From Rathayibacter sp. VKM Ac-2759 (lineage in GTDB: Bacteria; Actinomycetota; Actinomycetes; Actinomycetales; Microbacteriaceae), in the NCBI RefSeq assembly GCF_009834225.1, contig NZ_CP047176.1:1612001-1676000 (forward strand): a DNA stretch of 64,000 nt, given 5' to 3'. The translations under genes were made by a program, and so were the position numbers. Shown here piece by piece: positions 1-7,817 of this stretch. Every line of letters begins with the position of its first letter. The stretch's first letter is position 1. The notes beneath the pieces were generated by a model, which saw nothing but the letters and a program-made list of their open reading frames with translations, searched no databases and was not told the DNA's origin.

Positions 1-2
1 AC

Positions 3-764
3 GTCCTCGTGCTGACCGTGAAGGCGCAGGACGCCGAGGCGGCGCTCGCCGAGTGGGCGTGGACGCCGCTGGCCGACGGGGGAGCGGGCAGCGAGCTGCC
101 GGTGCTCACCCTCCAGAACGGACTCGCGGCCGAGGATGCGGCGCTGCGCCGGTTCGCCGATGTCTTCGGCGTCTCGATCGGCATCGCGGCCAGCTTCCTC
201 ACCCCCGGCGAGGTCGTCTCGCCGTCCTTCCCGACCGTCGGCGTGCTGTGGATCGGCCGGCACCCCGACGCCGAGGATCCTCGGGCCGCGGCGTTCGCGG
301 AGACGTTCCGCGGCGCGGGCTTCGCGGCCCGCGCCGTGCCCGACATCGGCGCGTGGAAGGCGCGGAAGCTCCTCGCGAACGCGGTCAACGGCCTCGACCT
401 CTTCTCCGGCACCGACGCCGAGCGGGCCGCCGCCCGCGAGGCCCTCGTGGCGGAGGCGCGCCTCGCGCTCACCGCGAACGGCCGCGCGATCGCCGACGAC
501 GACGGCACCCGCCTCCGGGTCGACCCCGTCGCCGGGCACACCGCCGGCCGCCTCTCGACCTGGCAGAGCTTCGCCCGCGGCGCCGGCAGCGAGGTCGACC
601 ACCTCACGGGCGAGGTCGTGCTCCTCGCCCGCCGAGCCGGTGTCGACGCTCCCGTGAGCGAGCGCCTGCAGCTCCTCCTCGGGCTCCGCGGGCGGGAGGC
701 GGCCGTCGCGCCGCTCCCGCTCGCCGAGCTCTCCGTCCCCTCTCCCGAAGGAGTCCCCGCATGA
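3..764 (+). CDS. Ketopantoate reductase family protein (PanE/ApbA), 5' end missing
   Basis: This reading frame is already open at the window edge, so the N-terminal NADP-binding Rossmann half is mostly outside. The visible part begins with the strand that ends in TVKA, normally the last Rossmann strand of 2-dehydropantoate 2-reductase relatives. It continues into the C-terminal helical domain with AWKARKLLANAVNGLDL, which fits the conserved catalytic Lys/Asn segment of the family. Family members reduce 2-ketopantoate or similar 2-keto acids with NADPH in the cytoplasm; many actinobacterial paralogues have unknown substrates. The stop overlaps the next start (ATGA at 761), so it is translationally coupled to the hydrolase. 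An in-frame GTG at 9 is not a believable start because it lacks the nucleotide-binding glycine motif. Confidence 0.8.
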   Translation, partial: VLVLTVKAQDAEAALAEWAWTPLADGGAGSELPVLTLQNGLAAEDAALRRFADVFGVSIGIAASFLTPGEVVSPSFPTVGVLWIGRHPDAEDPRAAAFAETFRGAGFAARAVPDIGAWKARKLLANAVNGLDLFSGTDAERAAAREALVAEARLALTANGRAIADDDGTRLRVDPVAGHTAGRLSTWQSFARGAGSEVDHLTGEVVLLARRAGVDAPVSERLQLLLGLRGREAAVAPLPLAELSVPSPEGVPA

Positions 765-1467
765 CCCTGACCACCCCCGCCGCCCTCGCCCGGCACTTCG
801 ACGAGCCGGAGGGCATCGCGCCCCGCGGCACGCTGATCGTCCTCGGCGGCCGCGGCGAGACGCCGGCCGTCTACGAGCGCTTCGGCACCCGCCTCGCCCG
901 CGACGCCTACCGCGTCCGCGCGCTCGGCGATGCGACCGCCGAGGGGATCCGGGAGGCCGCGCTCGAGCTCCTCCGCGACCCCGGCGCCGTCTCCCCGCTG
1001 GTGCTGGTCGGCTCGGACGCGGGCGCGGCCGTCGCCCTCGAGCTCGCCGCGACCCACCCCGACGTGGTCGACGCGGTGATCGTCGCCGGTCTGCCCGTCC
1101 GCGCCGGGGGAGGCGAGGGCATCGCCGAGCGGACCGCCTGCCCGACCCACGCGGGGGTGCTCGCCCGCGAGGCCGACGCCGGTGCGCGCGACGCGGTGCT
1201 GCCCCTGGAGCTGCTCGCCGTCGCCGCGAGCGCCGTGCGGGCGCCGCTGCTCGCGCTGCACGGTGAGGCCGATGCGATCAGCCCCGTGGCGGAGGCGGTG
1301 GCCGTCTACCGCACGGCCCCGCGCGCCGAGATCCACCTCCTCGCCGACGGCCGGCACGACGCCCTGAACGACGCGACGCACCGCTCGGCCGCGGCGACCG
1401 CGGTGCTGTTCCTCGAGCGGGTGAAGGCGTCGGCGGCGACGGCCGCGATCATCACGCGGGTGGAGGC

Positions 1468-1471
<4 letters not shown>
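761..1471 (+). CDS. Alpha/beta hydrolase with GSDAG nucleophile elbow
   Basis: 236 aa protein with an alpha/beta-hydrolase core: the beta strand LIVLGGRGE, the nucleophile elbow VLVGSDAGAAVAL, the acid loop LHGEADAISP and the late histidine GRHDALND. If the elbow is read as Gly-X-Nuc-X-Gly, the nucleophile is Asp, as in haloalkane dehalogenases and epoxide hydrolases, rather than Ser; alternatively the Ser one residue earlier acts. It is therefore unclear whether this is an esterase, a C-C hydrolase or a dehalogenase-like enzyme. The ATG sits in an ATGA overlap with the upstream reductase gene, and the stop overlaps the GTG start of the FAD oxidase. The three form one operon. No signal peptide, so cytoplasmic. 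Confidence 0.75.
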
Positions 1472-2823
<1,352 letters not shown>

Positions 2824-2843
2824 GCGCACTCGAAAGGACCGAC

Positions 2844-3722
2844 ATGACCGGCACTGCTCCCTCCGACACCGATCTCCCCGACCGCAGCGACGTGCTCGTG
2901 ACCCCCGAGGAGCTGGAGGCGGCACTCGCGTCGCCCGAGCCCCCGCTCGTCCTCGACGTGCGCTGGCGCCTCGACCGCCCCGACGGACGGCCCGCGTACC
3001 TCGAGGGGCACCTGCCGGGAGCGGTGTACGTCGACCTCGACCACGAGCTCGCCGCGCACGGCGACCCGGCCGACGGGCGGCACCCGCTGCCTCCGATCGA
3101 GGCGCTCCAGGAGGCCGCACGCGGCTGGGGCCTCCGGCGGGGCCAGTCGGTGGTGGTCTACGACGACTTCAAGAACCTCTCGTCGGCCCGGGCCTGGTGG
3201 CTGCTGCGCGCGGCCGGAGTCGCCGAGGTGCGCCTGCTCGACGGGTCGCTCCGCTCCTGGACCGGGTCGGGTCGCGCCCTCGAGGCGGGACCCGTGACTC
3301 CGGTGGCCGGCGACGTGGAGCTCGCGTACGGCGCCCTGCCGGTGCTCGACATCGACGCGGCGGCTGCGCTCCCGTCCGTCGGAGTGCTGCTCGATGCGCG
3401 CGCGCCCGAGCGCTACCGCGGCGACGTCGAGCCGATCGACCCGCGCGCCGGGCACATCCCGGGAGCGCTGAACGCGCCGGCCACCCGGAACGTCGACTCC
3501 GACGGCCGCTTCCTGCCGTCGTCCGAGCTGCGCGCGCGCTTCGAGGAGGTCGGCGTGCGGGCCGGGGCGCCTGTCGGCGTGTACTGCGGCTCCGGAGTGA
3601 CGGCCGCCGCCGACGCGGTCGCGCTGACCCTCGCGGGCTTCGCGCCGCGCCTGTACCCGGGCTCGTGGTCGCAGTGGTCGAACACCCCCGGCCGCCCGGT
3701 GGCGACGGGCCCTGCGGCGTAG
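2844..3722 (+). CDS. Sulfurtransferase with two rhodanese domains
   Basis: 292 aa with two rhodanese domains: an inactive N-terminal one (about residues 18-145, LVLDVRW and GHLPGAVYVDLD) and a catalytic C-terminal one (about 165-285, VLLDARAPERYRG and GHIPGALN). The active-site Cys lies in the loop YCGSGVTAA. A CGSGVTA-type loop is common in actinobacterial enzymes annotated as thiosulfate or 3-mercaptopyruvate sulfurtransferases, which move sulfane sulfur to cyanide or thiols. I chose the ATG at 2844 because GAAAGGA precedes it; the open frame extends further upstream into the oxidase gene. It is 20 bp downstream of the oxidase and is probably co-transcribed. An 8-bp gap then leads to a long hairpin that may end the transcript. 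Confidence 0.9.
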   Translation: MTGTAPSDTDLPDRSDVLVTPEELEAALASPEPPLVLDVRWRLDRPDGRPAYLEGHLPGAVYVDLDHELAAHGDPADGRHPLPPIEALQEAARGWGLRRGQSVVVYDDFKNLSSARAWWLLRAAGVAEVRLLDGSLRSWTGSGRALEAGPVTPVAGDVELAYGALPVLDIDAAAALPSVGVLLDARAPERYRGDVEPIDPRAGHIPGALNAPATRNVDSDGRFLPSSELRARFEEVGVRAGAPVGVYCGSGVTAAADAVALTLAGFAPRLYPGSWSQWSNTPGRPVATGPAA

Positions 3723-3730
3723 GCCCCTCT

Positions 3731-3787
3731 CGAGAACGCAGGAGTTGTCGTACTCGAGGGTCGAGTGCGACAACTCCTGCGTTCTCG
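3731..3787. repeat. 57-bp hairpin element, copy 1
   Basis: An almost perfect inverted repeat of 27 + 3 + 27 bp: left arm 3731-3757, loop GGG 3758-3760, right arm 3761-3787, with one T/G wobble mismatch. The arm contains GAACGCAGGAGTTGTCG. It starts 8 bp after the sulfurtransferase stop, so it could serve as a terminator, but the same unit recurs twice downstream, which suggests a REP-like palindromic element. Confidence 0.9.
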
Positions 3788-3896
3788 CTCGCCTGCGCGC
3801 CCGTTCCTCAGAGGGTGCGGAGCACGTGCGCTGCTGTCGCAGCGCGTCTCGGAGTCCGCGCCTCCCGGATCCGCTCGCGCCGCTACCCGCACTCGC

Positions 3897-3953
3897 CGAG
3901 AACGCAGGAGTTGTCGCACTGGAGGGTCGAGTGCGACAACTTCTGCGGAGTCG
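3897..3953. repeat. 57-bp hairpin element, copy 2 (diverged)
   Basis: Same 27 + 3 + 27 layout as copy 1 (left arm 3897-3923, loop GGG 3924-3926, right arm 3927-3953). The left arm is nearly identical to copy 1, while the outer third of the right arm has decayed (CTGCGGAGTCG instead of CTGCGTTCTCG). The start is 166 bp from that of copy 1. Confidence 0.85.
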
Positions 3954-4060
3954 AGGTGCCGGTCGGCCCGTTCGTCAGACGTCGCCCGTCTCGACATGCG
4001 GGAGCGTCACCGGGTTCCGGGGCGGCCTCGCGGTTCGCCGTTCTCGCGCGCATCACTACT

Positions 4061-4117
4061 AGAGAACGCGAGAGTCGTCGTACTCGACGGTCGAGTACGA
4101 CGACTTCTGCGGGCTCG
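4061..4117. repeat. 57-bp hairpin element, copy 3 (diverged)
   Basis: Again 57 bp: left arm 4061-4087, loop CGG 4088-4090, right arm 4091-4117. The inner stem around GTCGTACTCGA is perfectly paired while the outer stem is degenerate. Paired changes relative to copy 1 (GTCGTC with GACGAC instead of TTGTCG with CGACAA) look compensatory. It lies 27 bp beyond the stop of the minus-strand flavin reductase gene, 164 bp from copy 2. Confidence 0.83.
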
Positions 4118-4144
4118 CGCTGCGAGTCCGGGGAGCGGCGCGCG

Positions 4145-4711
4145 TCAGCTCAGGCGGGAGTGCTCGCCGAGGTGGTGCCAGGTGCGGTTGTGGTAGACGA
4201 GCGGAGCGGTCGTGTCCGAGTCCTCGGGCACGTGGGCCTCGAGCGCGTGGACGGCGACGATCGTCGACGACCCCGCCTCCATGCGGTTGATGACGGTGCC
4301 GCGGATCCACGCGGCGGCCGTCGGGAAGTACGGCTCGCCGGTGGGCAGTCGCGACCAGATCGACGTGTCGGCGAAGCGGTCGATGCCGCTGGTCGAGCCC
4401 AGTCGCGCGAGATCGAGCTGGCCGGCGCCGAGCAGGTGCACGACGAGCGTCTCGGACGCCTGGATCGCGGGCGAGCTCGACGACGCCGACGACAGGGAGA
4501 ACACGAACAGCGGAGGCTCGGCGCTCACCGAGAAGACAGAGGTCGCGGTCAGCGCGACGGGGCCGGTGCCCGGGTCGGCGGTGATCAGCGCGACTCCGGC
4601 GGCGTGATTGCGGAACGCGAGCTTGAACTCCTCCGGCGACAGCCCGGCGAACGCGGCACGCGGATGCGGATCGGCGCCCGCCTCGGAGGTGGCGAGGTTC
4701 TCACGGCTCAT
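4145..4711 (-). CDS. Flavin reductase domain protein
   Basis: 188 aa with a single flavin-reductase-like FMN-binding split-barrel: [12 protein letters not shown] near the N-terminus, then [17 protein letters not shown], which is the diagnostic flavin-contact strand-loop, and a central SETLVVHLL. Such proteins use NAD(P)H to reduce FMN or FAD, often for a two-component monooxygenase, but no monooxygenase is adjacent. The ATG at 4711 is preceded by AGGAG at good spacing; the longer open frame upstream crosses a repeat region and is rejected. It faces the sulfurtransferase gene across the hairpin stretch. Confidence 0.85.
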   Translation of the reverse strand: MSRENLATSEAGADPHPRAAFAGLSPEEFKLAFRNHAAGVALITADPGTGPVALTATSVFSVSAEPPLFVFSLSSASSSSPAIQASETLVVHLLGAGQLDLARLGSTSGIDRFADTSIWSRLPTGEPYFPTAAAWIRGTVINRMEAGSSTIVAVHALEAHVPEDSDTTAPLVYHNRTWHHLGEHSRLS

Positions 4712-5043
4712 CGGAGGCTCCTGATCGATCGGGGATGCGGCGCGGGGTCGGCTCGCCTTCGCGCCGCAGCACTGCCCCTCCAGCCTGTCGCACTGCCGGG
4801 GGAGCCCTCGCCGCATTGCGGAGTATGACACCCGAGCCTGCGGTCGCTCCCGGACTCCGCGGTGCGGTCTGCAGGAGCCCGAGGTGCGATCTGCAGGAGC
4901 CGCGGGCCGAAGAGCGCTCTCCGCTGCGCCGATCCGGGATCCGGGTCCCGACCACCTGCAGACCGCACGATCTCCTGCAGACCGCACGCGCACCCCCGCG
5001 CAACCCGTCGCGCCACGGCGCCCCGCGCGCGCACACTCGAGGC
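4712..5043. other. Intergenic stretch with a second inverted-repeat family
   Basis: This 332-bp divergent gap separates the flavin reductase start from the DUF3253 gene. The part next to the flavin reductase should hold its promoter. From 4862 to 4987 it contains the four-copy repeat described separately. Otherwise no gene or clear RNA was recognised. Confidence 0.6.
4862..4987. repeat. Two direct plus two inverted copies of a 16-bp motif
   Basis: GTGCGGTCTGCAGGAG (4863-4878) and GTGCGATCTGCAGGAG (4885-4900) are direct copies 22 bp apart. Their reverse complements follow at about 4953-4968 (one end altered) and 4972-4987 (CTCCTGCAGACCGCAC, perfect). The outer pair forms a 16-bp perfect stem enclosing about 93 nt that contains the smaller palindrome AGAGCGCTCT. 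It sits upstream of the DUF3253 gene. It shares only the core GCAGGAG with the 57-bp hairpins. Confidence 0.85.
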
Positions 5044-5472
5044 ATGGCCCACCGCGTCCGCGAATCCTCCGCCCGCCCCGAGAGCAAGACCTGCGCCTCC
5101 TGCGGCCGCGAGATCGAGTGGCGCGCGAAGTGGGCGCGCGACTGGGAGAACGTCCGCTACTGCTCCGACGCGTGCCGCCGTCGCGGCGTCGGCCCCGAGG
5201 AGGCGCTCCTCGAGGACGAGATCCGCCGCGTCCTCCTCGCCCGGGCGGCCACGTCCACCGCGTGCCCGTCCGAGGTCGCCCGCACGGTCGGCGGCGAGGA
5301 GTGGCGCCCCCTGATGGAGCCCGTCCGCCGCGCCGCCCGCCGGCTCGTCGATCGCGGCGAGATCGACATCGTGCAGGGCGGGCAGATCGTCGACCCGTCG
5401 CGCGCGAAGGGCCCGATCCGCCTCCGCCGCCGCCCCGGCGGGCCCCTGTCGCCGAACGGCACCGCGGGCTAG
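5044..5472 (+). CDS. DUF2256 and DUF3253 domain protein
   Basis: 142 aa. An N-terminal treble-clef-like zinc module, [16 protein letters not shown] followed by [11 protein letters not shown] (about residues 15-50, four Cys), matches the DUF2256 type. The rest (about 55-125) resembles DUF3253, a winged-helix-like domain, with [20 protein letters not shown] as the recognition-like part. The molecular role is unknown; a nucleic-acid-binding function is suggested by the zinc knuckle and basic C-terminus. The chosen ATG has CACACT exactly 6 nt upstream and no Shine-Dalgarno sequence, consistent with a leaderless mRNA. It is followed 9 bp later by the LigD-type polymerase gene, which has its own similar signal. 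Confidence 0.82.
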   Translation: MAHRVRESSARPESKTCASCGREIEWRAKWARDWENVRYCSDACRRRGVGPEEALLEDEIRRVLLARAATSTACPSEVARTVGGEEWRPLMEPVRRAARRLVDRGEIDIVQGGQIVDPSRAKGPIRLRRRPGGPLSPNGTAG

Positions 5473-5481
5473 CCTCGCAAG

Positions 5482-6513
5482 ATGCCCAGCAGCGACGCCG
5501 TCGTCCTCACCGTCCCCGGACCGCACGGCGACCGCGAGGTCCGCCTCTCGAGTCCGGGGCGCGTCCTCTTCCCCGAGTCCGGCATCACCAAGCGCGAGCT
5601 GGCCGAGTACCTGATCGCGGTCGGCGACGCGTTCGTCGCGGCGAACGGCGACCGGCCCGTGTCGCTGCAGCGCTTCTCCTCCGGGATCGACGGCGACCAG
5701 TTCTTCTCGAAGAACCCTCCCAAGGGAGCGCCCGACTACGTCCGCTCCGTCCCCGTCACCTACCCGAGCGGGCGCGTGCATCCGCAGCTCGTGATCGACG
5801 AGCCCGCCGTGGCCGTGTGGGCTGCGCAGATGAACACGATCACCTTCCACCCGTGGGCCTCGAGGGCCGGCGACCCCGATCGGCCCGATCAGCTCCGCAT
5901 CGACCTCGACCCGCAGCCCGGGACCGACGTGGCCGACGCCGTCCGTGCCGCGCACGCCCTCCGCGAGGTGCTGCGGGAGGCGGGTCTGGAGTCGTTCGTC
6001 AAGACCTCGGGCAACCGCGGGCTGCACGTGTTCGCCCCGATCGAGCCCGAGCACGAGTTCCTCGATGTGCGGCACGCCGTGATCGCGGCCGCCCGCGAGC
6101 TCGAGCGCCGGCTGCCCGAGCAGGTCACGACGGCCTGGTGGAAGGAGGAGCGCGGCGAGCGCATCTTCGTCGACTTCAACCAGGCGAACCGCGACCGCAC
6201 GATGGCCGGCGCCTACAGCCCGCGACCGCTCGCGCACGCTCCCGTGTCGTGCCCTCTCGAGTGGGAGGAGCTCGACGGAGTCGACCCCACCGCGTTCACC
6301 GTCCGCACCGTTCCCGGGCGGCTCGCGTCGCAGGGCGACCCGTGGGCGCGGATGCACGAGGCTCCCGGCCGGCTCGACACCCTGCTCGGCTGGTGGGAGC
6401 GCGATGTCGAGGAGGGGCTCGGCGAGCTGCCGTTCCCGCCCGACTTCCCCAAGATGCCCGGCGAGCCGCCCCGCGTGCAGCCGAGTCGCGCGAAGAAGCC
6501 CGCCGCCGACTGA
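5482..6513 (+). CDS. LigD-type NHEJ polymerase domain protein
   Basis: 343 aa archaeo-eukaryotic primase-type polymerase of the LigD family. Visible motifs are the metal-binding RIDLDP, the SGNRGLHVFAP nucleotide-binding motif and VDFNQANRDRTMAGAYS with the third acidic residue. In bacterial non-homologous end joining this domain adds ribonucleotides at breaks and binds the 5' phosphate of DNA ends. Here it stands alone, without fused ligase or 3'-phosphoesterase domains; a separate ligase gene converges on it with only 7 bp between stops. TAGCCT lies 6 nt before the ATG, so transcription is probably leaderless. No Ku gene is in the window. Confidence 0.92.
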   Translation: MPSSDAVVLTVPGPHGDREVRLSSPGRVLFPESGITKRELAEYLIAVGDAFVAANGDRPVSLQRFSSGIDGDQFFSKNPPKGAPDYVRSVPVTYPSGRVHPQLVIDEPAVAVWAAQMNTITFHPWASRAGDPDRPDQLRIDLDPQPGTDVADAVRAAHALREVLREAGLESFVKTSGNRGLHVFAPIEPEHEFLDVRHAVIAAARELERRLPEQVTTAWWKEERGERIFVDFNQANRDRTMAGAYSPRPLAHAPVSCPLEWEELDGVDPTAFTVRTVPGRLASQGDPWARMHEAPGRLDTLLGWWERDVEEGLGELPFPPDFPKMPGEPPRVQPSRAKKPAAD

Positions 6514-6520
6514 CCGGCGC

Positions 6521-7573
6521 TCAGCCGAGCACGTCGTCGAGGTCGTAGGCGGTCGGCCGCTCGAGCTGGTCGAAGGTGCACGAGGCCGCCTCGCGGTCGG
6601 GCCGCCACCGCTCGAACTGCACGGTGTGGCGGAAGCGCGCCCCCTCCATCTGGTCGTAGCGCACCTCCAGCACCCGCGTCGGCGCCAGCCGGACGAAGGA
6701 GGTGTCGCGGCTCCCCGAGAAGCGGCTCCGCTCGCCGTCGCCGCGCACGGGCTCGCCCTCGGCGTCGCGCTCGACCGCGTCGGCGAGCTCGTCGACCAGC
6801 TCCACCCGTCGGGCGTCGGTGAAGGCGGAGGCGCCTCCCACCTGCCGCACGGTCCCGTCGGCGTCGTAGAGGCCGAGCAGCAGCGAGCCGACGCCCGGCT
6901 TCGAGGTGTGCTCGCGGTAGCCGATCGCGACGACGTCGGCCGTGCGGTGGTGCTTCACCTTCAGCATCGACCGCTTGCCGGGGGCGTACGGCGCGTCGAG
7001 CGCCTTCGCGACCACTCCGTCGAGTCCCGCTCCCTCGAACCGCTCGAGCCAGTCGCGCGCGAGCGCCTCGTCGGAGGTGGTCCGCCCGAGGTGGAGCGGA
7101 GGCGCGACACCCTCCAGCAGGTCGGCCAGCGCCGCGCGCCGCGCCGAGTACGGCTCGTCGAGCAGGCTCCGCCCGCCGACGGCCAGCAGGTCGAAGGCGA
7201 CGAGCATCGCCGGAGTCTCCTCCGCCAGCATCGCGACGCGGCTCGCGGCGGGGTGGATCCGCTGCGAGAGCAGCTCCCAGTCGAGTCTCTGAGCACCGCG
7301 GTCGCCGGTGGCGAGCACGATCTCGCCGTCGAGGACGCAGCCGTCGGGGAGCAACTCGAGGAACGCGGTCACGAGCTCGGGGAAGTACCGGGTGAGCGGC
7401 TTCGAGCCGCGGCTCCCGATCTCGCACTCACCGCCGGACCGCGAGACGATCGCGCGGAAGCCGTCCCACTTCGGTTCGTAGGAGAGTCCGCCCGGCACAC
7501 TGCCCTGCGCGGGCACGGTCAGCACCGCCTTCGCCAGCATCGGTGCGATCGGGAGGGCGAACGGGAGGTCCAT
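6521..7573 (-). CDS. ATP-dependent DNA ligase (LigC/LigD-ligase type)
   Basis: 350 aa. The adenylation domain has the nucleotidyl-accepting lysine in YEPKWDGFRAIV (KxDG), then VLDGEIV, AFDLLAVGG, EGLDGVV-like GAGLDGVVAKALD and the motif V lysines SMLKVKHHR. It continues into an OB-fold domain (GSLLLGLYDADG to RVLEVRYDQMEGARFRH). Length and order match stand-alone LigC or the ligase part of LigD, which seal nicks in NHEJ or base-excision repair. The ATG at 7573 has GATGAT 6 nt upstream and no Shine-Dalgarno sequence; the longer frame to 7639 is unlikely. It converges with the polymerase gene, so the NHEJ functions are split over two genes. Confidence 0.92.
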   Translation of the reverse strand: MDLPFALPIAPMLAKAVLTVPAQGSVPGGLSYEPKWDGFRAIVSRSGGECEIGSRGSKPLTRYFPELVTAFLELLPDGCVLDGEIVLATGDRGAQRLDWELLSQRIHPAASRVAMLAEETPAMLVAFDLLAVGGRSLLDEPYSARRAALADLLEGVAPPLHLGRTTSDEALARDWLERFEGAGLDGVVAKALDAPYAPGKRSMLKVKHHRTADVVAIGYREHTSKPGVGSLLLGLYDADGTVRQVGGASAFTDARRVELVDELADAVERDAEGEPVRGDGERSRFSGSRDTSFVRLAPTRVLEVRYDQMEGARFRHTVQFERWRPDREAASCTFDQLERPTAYDLDDVLG

Positions 7574-7817
7574 CCCCCGATCATCGCGGGCGGATGCGGC
7601 GCCCGCACCCCCGTTCTGCGACCCTTCCGGGGGCGACACGCCGTCTCACGCGGCAATGACGGTTCGTTTCGCGCCATCGCAACCGGGAGACTGGGGCGAT
7701 GCACAGGTGGGGACGACGATCCGGATCGCAGGGTGGACCAGACCGGACAGCCGGGGGGCTCCGAAGAGCAGGTATGACCAGCTCCAGTCGGCGCGCGCAC
7801 GGACGGGACTCCCGCTG

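Larger units (their letters stand above)
3723..4144. other. Gene-free stretch holding three hairpin repeats
   Basis: This 422-bp stretch lies between convergent genes. Apart from the three 57-bp hairpins, the two spacers (about 108 bp each) share only a short resemblance near their start (CCCGTTC followed by TCAGA). No convincing gene: the open frames crossing it read through the palindromes and use atypical codons. It may be a decayed tandem array with a period of about 165 bp. Confidence 0.7.

Noticed and set aside
53..760. N-terminal extension of the alpha/beta hydrolase frame
   Set aside because: It overlaps the ketopantoate reductase frame with Arg/Pro-rich nonsense; the ATG at 761 gives a complete hydrolase.
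7656..7817. Upstream ATG for the hexapeptide-repeat protein
   Set aside because: Codons AGA, AGG, TAT, CAA and GTT are frequent there but rare in real genes of this window, so it is more likely promoter DNA.
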